Part shown: one piece after another, positions 25,228 to 33,407 of the stretch | How positions within the stretch are numbered: the stretch's first letter is position 1 | Layout: every line of letters starts with the position of its first letter | NCBI RefSeq assembly: GCF_040219615.1 | Contig: NZ_JAVJSE010000041.1 | Location: forward strand, 1 to 64,000 | Direction of reading: 5' to 3' | Origin: Thalassobaculum_A sp040219615 | GTDB taxonomy: Bacteria; Pseudomonadota; Alphaproteobacteria; Thalassobaculales; Thalassobaculaceae | DNA: 64,000 nucleotides | The notes under the pieces: generated by a model | What the model saw: the letters and a program-made list of their open reading frames with translations, nothing else | What the model was told of the DNA's origin: nothing | The model's database searches: none | Position numbers and translations under genes: made by a program

Positions 25228-25237
25228 GGGCGGACCG

Positions 25238-25897
25238 ATGGCATGGACGCCGGCCCTGGTGATCTTCGACTGCGACGGGGTGCTGGTCGATTCGGAGCCG
25301 ATCGCCAACCGGCTGATCGCCGAGGCGCTGAGCAAGGCCGGCCTGCCGATGTCCGGCGACGAGGCGCTGGAGCGGTATCGTGGCGGCAAGCTGACCCGCA
25401 TCAAGCTCAGGGTCGAGGAGGACCTCGGCATCGACCTCGGCGAGCACTGGGTCGACGACATCTACCAGCGCCAGTTCGACATCTTCCGGCGCGAGCTGCA
25501 GCTGATCCCGGGAATCCTGGACGTCCTGGACGCTCTCGATCGGGCGGGCGTGCCGTACTGCGTCGGCTCCAACGGCCCGCTCTACAAGATGCGGGTGTCG
25601 CTCGGGGTGACCGGGCTGTACGAGCGGCTGGAGAGCCGGATCTTCTCGGCCGACATGGTGCCGGAGCCGAAGCCGGCTCCCGACCTGTTCCTGCATGCGG
25701 CCGCCGCCTTCGACATCCCACCCGAGGATGTGGCGGTGGTCGAGGACAGCGCCCCCGGCGTCACCGCCGGCGTCGCCGCCGGCATGCGGGTGTTCGGCTA
25801 TGCCCACGATTCCGGCGAGGCGCCGCTGGTGCAGGCCGGGGCCACCGCCACCTTCCTGCGCATGCCGGCGCTGCCCGGCCTGCTCGGGCTCGGATAG
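25238..25897 (+). CDS. HAD family hydrolase, beta-phosphoglucomutase-like (first of a tandem pair)
   Basis: 219 residues. HAD motif I is FDCDGVLVDSE with Asp11 and Asp13, motif II is VGSNGP, the lysine is in EPKPAPDLF, and motif III is VVEDSAPGVTAG. The helical cap between residues 20 and 90 puts it in the phosphoglycolate phosphatase/beta-phosphoglucomutase group. It dephosphorylates or isomerises a small phosphate ester. It is a paralogue of the next gene, 69 bases downstream, with the same length and the same motif spacing. Confidence 0.87.
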   Translation: MAWTPALVIFDCDGVLVDSEPIANRLIAEALSKAGLPMSGDEALERYRGGKLTRIKLRVEEDLGIDLGEHWVDDIYQRQFDIFRRELQLIPGILDVLDALDRAGVPYCVGSNGPLYKMRVSLGVTGLYERLESRIFSADMVPEPKPAPDLFLHAAAAFDIPPEDVAVVEDSAPGVTAGVAAGMRVFGYAHDSGEAPLVQAGATATFLRMPALPGLLGLG

Positions 25898-25965
25898 CCG
25901 TGGCCGTAACAGACCGTAGCCATTCGTGACGTGACGGCGGCCGGCCGGCCGGGTAATCAGCGCCC

Positions 25966-26634
25966 ATGAACTATGACGCGATCATCTTCGACTGCGACGG
26001 CGTCCTGATCGATTCCGAGCCGATCGCGGTGGCCATCCTGACCGAGGACCTTCTGGAGCTCGGCCTTCGGACCACCGAGGAGGAGGCCCATCACCGGTTC
26101 ACCGGCTGGGCGTCGAGCGAGATCGCCGCCGCCGTGTCAGCCGAGACCGGGATCCCGGTGCCGGACGGCTGGGTGACCCGGCACAACGCCAGCGTGCGCG
26201 AAGCGGTCGCCGCGGCCGTCGAACCGATCGCCGGCGTGCTAGACGTGCTGGATGCCCTCGACGCGGCCGGCGTCCGCTGGGGCGTCGCCAGCCAGAGCGG
26301 CCTGAGCTACCTGGAGCGCGCGCTCGGCCGGGTCGGCATCTGGCAGCGCGCCCGGGGCCGGGTGGCGTCGTCGCAGATGGTCGCCAGGCCGAAGCCGGCG
26401 CCCGACGTCTACCTGAAGGCGATGGAACTGGTCGGGGTGCGTCCGGACCGCGTGATCGTGGTCGAGGACAGCCCGACCGGGGTGCGCGCCGGCGTGGCGG
26501 CCGGCGGGCGGGTGATCGGCTATGCCGTCGACCGGGCGCCGGCGTTGCTGCTGTCGGCGGGGGCCTCGCACGCGGTCACGGCGATGGCCGATCTCGGCCC
26601 GATCCTGGGCCTCAGGCTGCAGGCAGGCGCGTGA
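25966..26634 (+). CDS. HAD family hydrolase (second of a tandem pair)
   Basis: 222 residues. Motif I FDCDGVLIDSEP with Asp9 and Asp11, motif II VASQSG, lysine in RPKPAPDVYLKA, motif III VVEDSPTGVRAG. Its cap helices resemble the upstream HAD protein, so the two are duplicates that may differ in substrate. The last 23 bases overlap the end of the convergent FkbM methyltransferase gene, so the C-termini of both proteins share DNA. Confidence 0.87.
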   Translation: MNYDAIIFDCDGVLIDSEPIAVAILTEDLLELGLRTTEEEAHHRFTGWASSEIAAAVSAETGIPVPDGWVTRHNASVREAVAAAVEPIAGVLDVLDALDAAGVRWGVASQSGLSYLERALGRVGIWQRARGRVASSQMVARPKPAPDVYLKAMELVGVRPDRVIVVEDSPTGVRAGVAAGGRVIGYAVDRAPALLLSAGASHAVTAMADLGPILGLRLQAGA

Positions 26635-28411
26635 ACAGCAGGTTCTTGGCGTCGTCGGCGATCGCGACCGAATAGCCCTGGTCGACGATGCTGTCGACCA
26701 GCTTGCGGCGCTCGGCCTCGTGCCAGCGGATCTCCATCCGCAGCGACTTGAAACGGGGGTCCGCCAGGATGCCGCGCATCCCCTCGATCACCTGTTCCTC
26801 GAAGCCGTCGACATCGATCTTCACATGGCTTGGGAACGGGATCTCGCCGCGCGCCACAAGGACGTCGATCGGCACGCCGCGAACCTCCTCGCGGTCGGCG
26901 TCGCGGTCGTCGTACTGCTCGCTGATGTCGTCCCGGCCGAAGGACTGGTTGGCGGCGCCCGCATAGTCCTGGCCGAAATACAGGGTGTCGATCCGCTCGC
27001 GGTCGCTGGCGGCGGCATGCATCACCGTGACGCGGTCCTGCAGGCCGTTGACGGCCACGTTGTGATCGAGGTCGGCGACGTTGAGCGAGAACGGCTCGAG
27101 CGCGATCACCCGGCACCCCGACAGGCCGGCGGCCAGCACCGTGAACATCCCGATGTTGGCGCCGATGTCGACCAGTACGTCGTCGGGCGAGAAGCCGGCG
27201 AACCAGAGCAGCATCCCGGGTTCGAGGGCATACAGGATGCCGGCCGAGCTGCGGATCTGCGGCGAGGTCAGGCGCAGGCGGAGATGGCGGCCGGCGACGG
27301 CGATGTGAGCATGGGTGGCGCCCCGGCGGACCGCAACGTTGCCGCCGAACGTGGCCCCGGCGGCCAGGGCGCCCAGCGCGTGGGCCAGCCGCAGCCCGTG
27401 GCCGCTGGTCCGGAGCGACATGTCGTTCTTCAGCCGCACGCACTCGGCGAACGCCATGTCGGGTCCCGGCGTCAGGCCGGTGCCCAGCAGCCAGGCGGCA
27501 CGGCGCGCCAGCCGCAGGATCTCCGCGCGGTCGTGGTCGGCCGAATGCAGCAGCATGGTCAGAAGGACGAGTATCGCGTCCGGCGCATCGGGAGCTTCCA
27601 GCAGCCGGCTGCGGGCGGTGGCGAGGGCACGCGCCGCCGAGCGCGCGTCGCCCAGCTCGAGCGCGATCTCGTGGCGCAGCTCTGCGCCTGAAGGATCGCG
27701 GCCCTGGACGGCGTCGAGCAAGGCTGCGGCCCGCTCGACCTGGCCGACGTGGAAGGCGGCGGCGGCCGCGACATGGGCGAGCTTCAGCCGGCGCAGTAGT
27801 GCCGGATCGAGGCCCCCGGCGAGGCGATTGACGCTCGCGATCCCGTTCGGCCTGTCGTGCATCAGGTTCGCGACCATCGACACCGCGGAGTCGACGTCGT
27901 GGTTCAGGCTGGCGGCCAAGCCGACCAGGTCGACCGCCTCGCGGTAGCGCTCGAGCTCCACGAGCGCCCGCAGCTTGGTCGTCAGCAATCCCTCGGGCCG
28001 GGCGCCGAGCATCTGTGCCTGCGCCGCCAGTCCGAGCGCGGTCGCCGGATCCGCGACCATCCCGGCCGCTTCGGCGACTGCCGCGGCGGCCACCGGGGCG
28101 GCGGGATCGCCGACCAGGATCCGCCGGAAGCGGTCGAACGCGATGCCGGCGCCGCCGCAGGTCATAAGCAGCCGCCCGACGGCGATCGACACCGACGGCT
28201 CGAGGCGCGTCGGGATCTTGCGCAGCGTCGCCAGCGCGCCCGGAAGGTCGACGTCGATCAGCTGGCTGTAGCCGACCAGCATCTCGATCGGGCCGACGAT
28301 CGCCGGTATGCCCCGATAGGGAGCCAGCGCGGCGCGGGCTTCCTTGGTCCTGCGCTGCGCGATCAGGGTTCGCGCCTGTTCGATTGTCCTGGATACGTCG
28401 GTGGCGGACAT
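26612..28411 (-). CDS. FkbM family methyltransferase with helical-repeat N-terminus
   Basis: 599 residues, much longer than a plain FkbM domain. The C-terminal part (about 385-599) is the methyltransferase: VDIGANIGMFTVLA with the SAM loop at 415-421, VIALEPFSLNVADL, and HVKIDVDGFEEQVIEGM. The first 380 residues are alanine- and leucine-rich helices with a TPR-like rhythm (VGQVERAAALLDAV, LERYREAVDLVGLA). Such proteins often methylate glycans or glycolipids. Start ATG at 28411. The 3' end overlaps the convergent HAD gene by 23 bases. Confidence 0.85.
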   Translation of the reverse strand: MSATDVSRTIEQARTLIAQRRTKEARAALAPYRGIPAIVGPIEMLVGYSQLIDVDLPGALATLRKIPTRLEPSVSIAVGRLLMTCGGAGIAFDRFRRILVGDPAAPVAAAAVAEAAGMVADPATALGLAAQAQMLGARPEGLLTTKLRALVELERYREAVDLVGLAASLNHDVDSAVSMVANLMHDRPNGIASVNRLAGGLDPALLRRLKLAHVAAAAAFHVGQVERAAALLDAVQGRDPSGAELRHEIALELGDARSAARALATARSRLLEAPDAPDAILVLLTMLLHSADHDRAEILRLARRAAWLLGTGLTPGPDMAFAECVRLKNDMSLRTSGHGLRLAHALGALAAGATFGGNVAVRRGATHAHIAVAGRHLRLRLTSPQIRSSAGILYALEPGMLLWFAGFSPDDVLVDIGANIGMFTVLAAGLSGCRVIALEPFSLNVADLDHNVAVNGLQDRVTVMHAAASDRERIDTLYFGQDYAGAANQSFGRDDISEQYDDRDADREEVRGVPIDVLVARGEIPFPSHVKIDVDGFEEQVIEGMRGILADPRFKSLRMEIRWHEAERRKLVDSIVDQGYSVAIADDAKNLLFTRLPAA

Positions 28412-28452
28412 CGGGCTCCCGCAGGAAATCTCGTCGTTTGCCCAGGTCCTGG

Positions 28453-28479
28453 GCCCTGCCGTCAGGGTAACGGCAAGGC
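28453..28479 (-). terminator. Hairpin downstream of the old yellow enzyme gene
   Basis: Ten-base arms (28453-28462 and 28470-28479, one G-U pair) with a seven-base loop lie about 50 bases after the flavin oxidoreductase stop on the minus strand. No U-tract follows, so it may be a Rho-dependent end or mRNA-stabilising hairpin rather than a classical terminator. Confidence 0.4.
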
Positions 28480-28526
28480 CCGCGGCCGCGCCAGCGTCCG
28501 TTTCCCGGGCGCCGGCGCGGACCGGT

Positions 28527-29636
28527 CTATTCGGCGGCCGGCGCCATGACCGCCGGGGCCGCCCGCCAGGAGTCCGGCCGGCAGCGGATGTACTGCGGCG
28601 GATACTCGGTCTCGGCGCCGAGCGCCCGGGCCGCGTGCCAGGCCCAGCGCGGGTTGTCCATGGCGCCGCGGGCGATTGCCACGAAGTCGGCCTTGCCGGA
28701 GCTCACGATGGCCTCGGCCTGATGCGGATCGGTGATCAGCCCGACCGCCATCACCGGGATGCCGGCCTCCTGCCGCACGCGCTCGGCGAACGGCACCTGA
28801 TAGCCCGGGCCGAGCGTGATCTTCTGGCCCGGGTCGTTGCCGCCGGACGAGACGTCGACATAGTCGCAGCCCTTCTCCTTCAGGGCTTTGGCGAACTCGA
28901 CGATCTCGTCGACGGTGAGGCCGCCGTCGACCCAGTCGCTCGCCGATACGCGCACGCCGAGGGGCAGGTTCTCCGGCCAGGCCGCGCGGCAGGCCTCGAA
29001 CACCTCCAGCGGGAAGCGCATGCGGCCTTCGATCGTGCCGCCGTAGCCGTCGTTGCGCCGGTTCGACAGTGGCGACAGGAACTGGTGCATCAGGTAGCCG
29101 TGGGCGCAGTGGAGCTGGGCTGTGTCGAAGCCGAGCCGGGCGGACCGCTCGGTCGCCGTCACGAACTGCTGCTTGACCATCGCGAGGCCGGCGTCGTCGA
29201 GGGCGCGCGGCGCCGGCCAGTCCCCGTAGGCCACGGCCGACGGCCCGAGGGTCTGCCAGGCGCCGTCGTTCGCGGCCAGCGGGCCGGCGCCGTTCAGCGG
29301 CGTGCGGTTGGACGCCTTGCGCCCGGCATGCGCCAGCTGGATGCCCATCCGGGCGACCCCGTGGGTCTTGCAGAAGTCGACGACACGCTTGAGGGTCCGC
29401 TCGTTGTCGTCCGACCACAGGCCCAGGCATTTCGGGGTGATCCGGCCTTCGGGCGAGACATGGGTCGCCTCGGTGAACACCAGCCCGCCGGCGCCCATCG
29501 ACATCTGGCCCAGATGCATCAGGTGCCAGTCGTTGGCATTGCCGTCCTCGGCGAGGTATTGGCACATGGGGGCGACGACGAGTCGGTTGTTGAATGTTAC
29601 GTCACGCAAGGTGATCGGCGAGAACAGCTGGCTCAT
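28527..29636 (-). CDS. NADH:flavin oxidoreductase, old yellow enzyme family (YqjM-like)
   Basis: 369 residues of TIM-barrel OYE. VAPMCQYLAEDG carries the YqjM-type cysteine; QLAHAGRKAS, the paired-ligand region QLHCAHGYLMHQFLSPLSNRR (split at HCAHGYLMHQF) and VRVSASDWVDGG bind FMN and substrate, and VAIARGAMDNPRWAWHAA ends the barrel. It reduces activated C=C bonds with NAD(P)H. ATG at 29636. Only 67 bases separate it from the divergent thioesterase gene. Confidence 0.92.
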   Translation of the reverse strand: MSQLFSPITLRDVTFNNRLVVAPMCQYLAEDGNANDWHLMHLGQMSMGAGGLVFTEATHVSPEGRITPKCLGLWSDDNERTLKRVVDFCKTHGVARMGIQLAHAGRKASNRTPLNGAGPLAANDGAWQTLGPSAVAYGDWPAPRALDDAGLAMVKQQFVTATERSARLGFDTAQLHCAHGYLMHQFLSPLSNRRNDGYGGTIEGRMRFPLEVFEACRAAWPENLPLGVRVSASDWVDGGLTVDEIVEFAKALKEKGCDYVDVSSGGNDPGQKITLGPGYQVPFAERVRQEAGIPVMAVGLITDPHQAEAIVSSGKADFVAIARGAMDNPRWAWHAARALGAETEYPPQYIRCRPDSWRAAPAVMAPAAE

Positions 29637-29703
29637 CGGTCGCTCCGTCGGTCTAGAATTCGCGGCCGACCCTAACGGCGACCGTGACGGAAGGAAATGT
29701 GCG

Positions 29704-30135
29704 ATGACGGCAAGGGTGTCGGTCGACGAGATGAACCGGATCATGCGCGAGGAGGTGCCGATGGCCGGCAACCTCGGGATCCTGTTCGAGTCGATCGAGG
29801 ACGGCCGCGCCACCGCCCGCCTGCCGTTCCGCGACGATCTGCTGCGGCCCGGCGGTACCGTGACCGGTCCGGCGATGATGGCGATGGCGGATGTGGTGAT
29901 GTACGGCGTCGTGCTGTCGCGCATCGGCCCCGTGAAGCTGGCGGTGACCACCAACCTGAACGCCAACTTCCTGCGCCGCCCGCGACCGGGCGACCTGCTG
30001 GCCGACGGCCGCCTGATCAAGTGCGGGCGGCGGCTGGCCTATGGCGAGGTCACGCTGGTGTCCGCCGATGCACCCGACGACCCGGTCTGCCACGTCACCT
30101 GCACCTATTCGATCCCGCCGGAGGAGGCCCGATGA
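29704..30135 (+). CDS. PaaI family hotdog-fold thioesterase
   Basis: 143 residues. The hotdog core with GGTVTGPAMMAMADVVMYGVV (split: PGGTVTGPAMMAMAD) and TTNLNANFLRRPRPGDLLADG matches PaaI/YbgC-like acyl-CoA thioesterases, where the ADV aspartate and preceding residues form the active site. It would release free acid from a small acyl-CoA. ATG at 29704 after GGAAATGTGCG. It overlaps the aldose epimerase gene by ATGA. Confidence 0.85.
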   Translation: MTARVSVDEMNRIMREEVPMAGNLGILFESIEDGRATARLPFRDDLLRPGGTVTGPAMMAMADVVMYGVVLSRIGPVKLAVTTNLNANFLRRPRPGDLLADGRLIKCGRRLAYGEVTLVSADAPDDPVCHVTCTYSIPPEEAR

Positions 30136-31025
30136 CCCCGCCACCGATTCAGTTGTCCGCCGGCGAGCTCGAGGCGACCGTCGAGCCCGCCCTCGGGGGC
30201 CGGATCACCGCGTTCCGGCGGTCCGGGGTGGACCTGTTCGTGCCGGTCGCCGGCGACCGGGACGAGCCGGCCCGGGTCGGGGCCGGTGGCTGCTTCCCGC
30301 TGGTGCCCTGGTCGAACCGCATCCGGGACGGTCGCCTGGGCATGGGCGGCCGGACGCTCGAGCTGGCCGCCACCGAGACCGGTGCGGGGCACGCGATCCA
30401 CGGGCACGGGCGACGGCGGGCGTGGACGGTGTCGGCGGACGGCAGCCCGTTGTCGGTGCGGATGCGCTATGCCCATCCGGCGGGCGAGGAGGGCTGGCCG
30501 TTCGCCTATACCGCCGACCAGACCGTGAGCCTCGGCGACGACGCGCTGAGCATCACCCTGTCGGTCGAGAATACGTCGTCGGACGCGATGCCGGTCGGGC
30601 TCGGGCTGCACCCCTATCTGGCACGCACCCCCGAGATGGGCCTGTGGTTCGAAGCCGCCAGCGCCTGGCCGCCGATCGACGGCAAGCTCCCGGCCGGCCC
30701 GCAGCCGGTGCCGGCGGAGCTCGACTTCTCCGAACCGCGCGCGGTGGTGTCCGGCCTGGACCAGGGCTTCGGCGGCTGGAACGGCAGCGTCCACGCGATC
30801 TGGCCGGAGCGGGGACTGGCGCTGGCGATCCACGGGGGCGCCGCGCTCAACCACCTGATCGTGTTCACGCCGCCGGATCGGGACTACCTCTGCCTGGAGC
30901 CGGTAACCCACTGCATCGACGCCGCCAACCTCGCCGCGCGCGGCGTCGGGGGCACCGGGCACCGGATGCTCCAGGCCAAGGAAAGGCTGGCCGTCACGGT
31001 CCGGTTTCAGATCGAGGTATTCTGA
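30132..31025 (+). CDS. Aldose 1-epimerase family protein
   Basis: 297 residues of the galactose mutarotase-like fold. FPLVPWSNRIRDGR (residues about 55-68), the first catalytic histidine in HAIHGHGRRRAW, the second in VGLGLHPYLAR, and a C-terminal glutamate region CLEPVTHC are all present. It interconverts alpha and beta sugars. Start ATG at 30132 overlaps the thioesterase stop. Confidence 0.88.
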   Translation: MTPPPIQLSAGELEATVEPALGGRITAFRRSGVDLFVPVAGDRDEPARVGAGGCFPLVPWSNRIRDGRLGMGGRTLELAATETGAGHAIHGHGRRRAWTVSADGSPLSVRMRYAHPAGEEGWPFAYTADQTVSLGDDALSITLSVENTSSDAMPVGLGLHPYLARTPEMGLWFEAASAWPPIDGKLPAGPQPVPAELDFSEPRAVVSGLDQGFGGWNGSVHAIWPERGLALAIHGGAALNHLIVFTPPDRDYLCLEPVTHCIDAANLAARGVGGTGHRMLQAKERLAVTVRFQIEVF

Positions 31026-31068
31026 TACCCTATCTGTAATCTCACTGATTTTTTTGACGCTTTTCGGC

Positions 31069-31097
31069 TTGACCGGGCGAAATCGTTCCGTCATATA
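31069..31097 (+). promoter_or_regulatory. Sigma-70-type promoter for rplM-rpsI
   Basis: TTGACC at 31069-31074 and CATATA at 31092-31097 are separated by 17 bases in AT-rich DNA 65 bases before rplM, matching a vegetative alphaproteobacterial promoter. A second TTGACG at 31054 is less well placed. Confidence 0.65.
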
Positions 31098-31106
31098 GCC
31101 GCCCGT

Positions 31107-31139
31107 CGCCGGTCCGTTCGGGGCCGGTGGTTTGTTTTT
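31107..31139 (+). promoter_or_regulatory. Hairpin and T-rich tract in the rplM leader
   Basis: CGCCGGTCC (31107-31115) pairs with GGGCCGGTG (31121-31129), two pairs being G-U, followed by GTTTGTTTTT. It would form at the start of the predicted transcript, before the rplM start at 31162. It resembles an intrinsic terminator and could be an autoregulatory leader, as L13 leaders are in other bacteria, but it shows no specific match I can verify. Confidence 0.45.
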
Positions 31140-31161
31140 CTCGTGTCCTCGGGTGATCGCG

Positions 31162-31620
31162 ATGCGGACCTACTCGGCCAAGCCGAGCGAGATTGAGAAG
31201 AAGTGGTACGTGGTCGACGCCGAAGGCGTTGTTCTCGGCCGCCTCGCCTCGATCATCGCCAACTACCTTCGCGGCAAGCACAAGCCGACCTTCACCCCCC
31301 ACATGGACTGCGGTGACAACATCATCGTGGTGAATGCGGAGAAGGTGAAGCTGACCGGCAACAAGCTGTCGCAGAAGCACTACTACTGGCACACCGGCTA
31401 TCCGGGCGGCATCAAGTCGCGTCGGGCCGACCACCTGCTGGCCGGCGCTCATCCGGAGCGGGTGATCACCAAGGCGGTGCAGCGCATGATCGCGCGCGGC
31501 CCGCTCGGCCGTACCCAGATGGGCAACCTTCGGGTCTATGCGGGCGGCGCGCATCCCCACGAGGCGCAGCAGCCCCAGGTGCTGGACGTCGCGGGCATGA
31601 ACCCGAAGAACGCGAGGTAA
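31162..31620 (+). CDS. rplM: 50S ribosomal protein L13
   Basis: 152 residues. WYVVDAEGVVLGRLASIIA near the N-terminus, then GDNIIVVNAEKVKLTGNK and KAVQRMIARGPLGR, is unmistakable L13. It binds 23S rRNA early in large subunit assembly. ATG at 31162. It is followed by rpsI after three bases, the conserved bacterial order. Transcription probably starts at the promoter near 31104. Confidence 0.98.
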   Translation: MRTYSAKPSEIEKKWYVVDAEGVVLGRLASIIANYLRGKHKPTFTPHMDCGDNIIVVNAEKVKLTGNKLSQKHYYWHTGYPGGIKSRRADHLLAGAHPERVITKAVQRMIARGPLGRTQMGNLRVYAGGAHPHEAQQPQVLDVAGMNPKNAR

Positions 31621-31623
31621 GCG

Positions 31624-32118
31624 ATGTCGATCGATACCGATACCGCCGAGCCGTCGGGCCTCGGCAAGCTTGCGGAGCTCCAGGCCGAAGCCGCCGCCGA
31701 GGCGAAGCCGGTCGAGCCGCAAATCGATGCGCAGGGTCGCTCCTATGCGACCGGCAAGCGCAAGAACGCGATCGCGCGGGTCTGGCTGAAGCGCGGCCAG
31801 GGCCGGATCACCGTGAACGGCAAGGACCAGTCCGAGTACTTCGCTCGCCCGGTTCTGCAGATGATCATCGGCCAGCCGTTCCATGTCGCCGAGCGCACCG
31901 GCCAGTTCGACATCGTCTGCACCGTCAAGGGCGGCGGTCTGTCCGGCCAGGCCGGGGCGGTCCGCCACGGCATCAGCAAGGCGCTGATCCTGTTCGAGCC
32001 GGACCTGCGCCCGGTACTCAAGAAGGGCGGCTTCCTGACCCGCGACCCGCGCGTGGTCGAGCGCAAGAAGTACGGCCGGGCCAAGGCGCGCCGGAGCTTC
32101 CAGTTCTCCAAGCGCTGA
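31624..32118 (+). CDS. rpsI: 30S ribosomal protein S9
   Basis: 164 residues. The C-terminal 125 residues are S9: YATGKRKNAIARVWLK, GQFDIVCTVKGGGLSGQAGA, RHGISKAL and the conserved end KARRSFQFSKR, whose last residues contact P-site tRNA. The about 40-residue acidic/alanine-rich N-terminal extension is typical of alphaproteobacterial S9. ATG at 31624. A strong terminator follows. Confidence 0.98.
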   Translation: MSIDTDTAEPSGLGKLAELQAEAAAEAKPVEPQIDAQGRSYATGKRKNAIARVWLKRGQGRITVNGKDQSEYFARPVLQMIIGQPFHVAERTGQFDIVCTVKGGGLSGQAGAVRHGISKALILFEPDLRPVLKKGGFLTRDPRVVERKKYGRAKARRSFQFSKR

Positions 32119-32142
32119 CGTCTCGCCAAACCGCATACGGGA

Positions 32143-32167
32143 GGCCGGCTCGCGAGAGCCGGCCTTT
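32143..32167 (+). terminator. Intrinsic terminator after rplM-rpsI
   Basis: Perfect nine-base stem GGCCGGCTC (32143-32151) and GAGCCGGCC (32156-32164) with loop GCGA, followed by TTT. It lies 25 bases after the rpsI stop. Confidence 0.85.
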
Positions 32168-32290
32168 CGCGTTTCGGACGCTGCTTCCGCCGGCCCGCCG
32201 CGTTACTATCGTCACTGGTCCGGCCGCGCACCGTGGACGGAAACCGGGGAAACCGATGCCGACGTCGTCGAACAGAGCCGAGGCGCTGCC

Positions 32291-32803
32291 GTGGCGGCGC
32301 TGATCCGCCCGCACCATGGCGTCGCGCCGACGTTGAGCCCGGACGCCTTCGTCGCCGAGACGGCGGTGCTGGTCGGCGACGTCGCGATCGGGGCGGGCGC
32401 GTCGATCTGGTACGGCTGCGTGCTGCGGGGCGACGGCAACTACATCCGCGTCGGCGATCGCACCAACGTCCAGGACGGCACCGTGGTGCATATCGCCACC
32501 GATCGGTACCCGACGCTGATCGGCGCCGGCGTGACCATCGGCCATGCCGCGGTGATCCACGCCTGCACGCTGGAGGATGACAGCTTCGTGGGCATGTCGG
32601 CGACCGTGATGGACGGCGCGGTGGTACAGCGCCATGCCATGGTGGCGGCCGGGGCGCTGGTGACCCCGGGCAAGATCGTACGCTCGGGCGAGCTTTGGGC
32701 CGGCTTGCCGGCGAAGAAGATGCGCGACTTGACCACCGCGGAGATCGACAATATCCACGCCTCGGCGGTGCATTACTGGGAGCTGGCGCAATCCTACCGA
32801 TGA
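32291..32803 (+). CDS. Gamma-class carbonic anhydrase family protein (YrdA/PaaY-like)
   Basis: 170 residues of left-handed beta-helix hexapeptide repeats (VAETAVLVGDVAIGAGASIW, IGAGVTIGHAAVIHAC). The three zinc histidines His67, His85 and His90 are in place (VVHIAT, IGHAAVIH), so metal binding is likely. Members can be carbonic anhydrases or CoA thioesterases. Start is GTG at 32291 with a weak ribosome site. It overlaps the PAS gene by ATGA. Confidence 0.88.
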   Translation: MAALIRPHHGVAPTLSPDAFVAETAVLVGDVAIGAGASIWYGCVLRGDGNYIRVGDRTNVQDGTVVHIATDRYPTLIGAGVTIGHAAVIHACTLEDDSFVGMSATVMDGAVVQRHAMVAAGALVTPGKIVRSGELWAGLPAKKMRDLTTAEIDNIHASAVHYWELAQSYR

Positions 32804-33402
32804 CAACGCAGGACGGCGGCATGGTTGCGGGCGTCGCCGATCGCCTGACCTGCGAGAGTTCCCGCAGGCTGCTGGCCGCGCTTGAGCGGTTTCGCGGCCC
32901 CGACGGGATCATCCGGCGCCATGCGTTCGGCCCGGAGGACCTCTGGCCCTGGCTCGGCGGAATTGCCATCAACCAGTGGAGCGAGCAGCGGGGCGACTAC
33001 GTCTACCGGCTGTTCGGAACCCACCTGGCGGAGAACCTCGGCCGCGACCTCACCGGCCTGACCTTCGGCGAGTGGCCGGATCCGGTGGCCCGGATAATGC
33101 GGGACCAGGCGGACCTCGTCCGCCGGACCGGGGCGGTGGTGGTGTCGCACTACCGCCTCAAGGTGATCGAGCGGGACGGTCGGATCGAGGATCGTGTGCA
33201 GACCCAGGAGAAGGTCGTGGTGGCGATCGCCTATGCGGCCGAGGGTCCCCCCGACGCGGTGCTGGTGCATGTCGACCAGACCCGCGGTGACCTGTCGGTG
33301 CTGCACGCCCACATGAATGCGACCGATGGATCGTGCTGGTGCGTCGCCGGCGGGCCGGTCGACGAGGGATGCCCGATCGCGCCCCGGCCCCGGTCCGCGT
33401 AG
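32800..33402 (+). CDS. PAS_5-type sensory/hypothetical protein
   Basis: 200 residues. The central block, DLWPWLGGIAINQWSEQRGD (residues 44-63) followed by YVYRLFGTHLAENLGRDLTG, matches the PAS_5 family found mainly in Rhodospirillales, which folds as one PAS domain and has no known output domain. It might bind a small ligand. ATG overlaps the gamma carbonic anhydrase stop, so the two are co-translated. Confidence 0.8.
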   Translation: MTTQDGGMVAGVADRLTCESSRRLLAALERFRGPDGIIRRHAFGPEDLWPWLGGIAINQWSEQRGDYVYRLFGTHLAENLGRDLTGLTFGEWPDPVARIMRDQADLVRRTGAVVVSHYRLKVIERDGRIEDRVQTQEKVVVAIAYAAEGPPDAVLVHVDQTRGDLSVLHAHMNATDGSCWCVAGGPVDEGCPIAPRPRSA

Positions 33403-33407
33403 GGCGG

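Noticed and set aside
31054..31059. Second promoter-like TTGACG before rplM
   Set aside because: No -10 hexamer lies at suitable distance, whereas TTGACC at 31069 has one 17 bases on.
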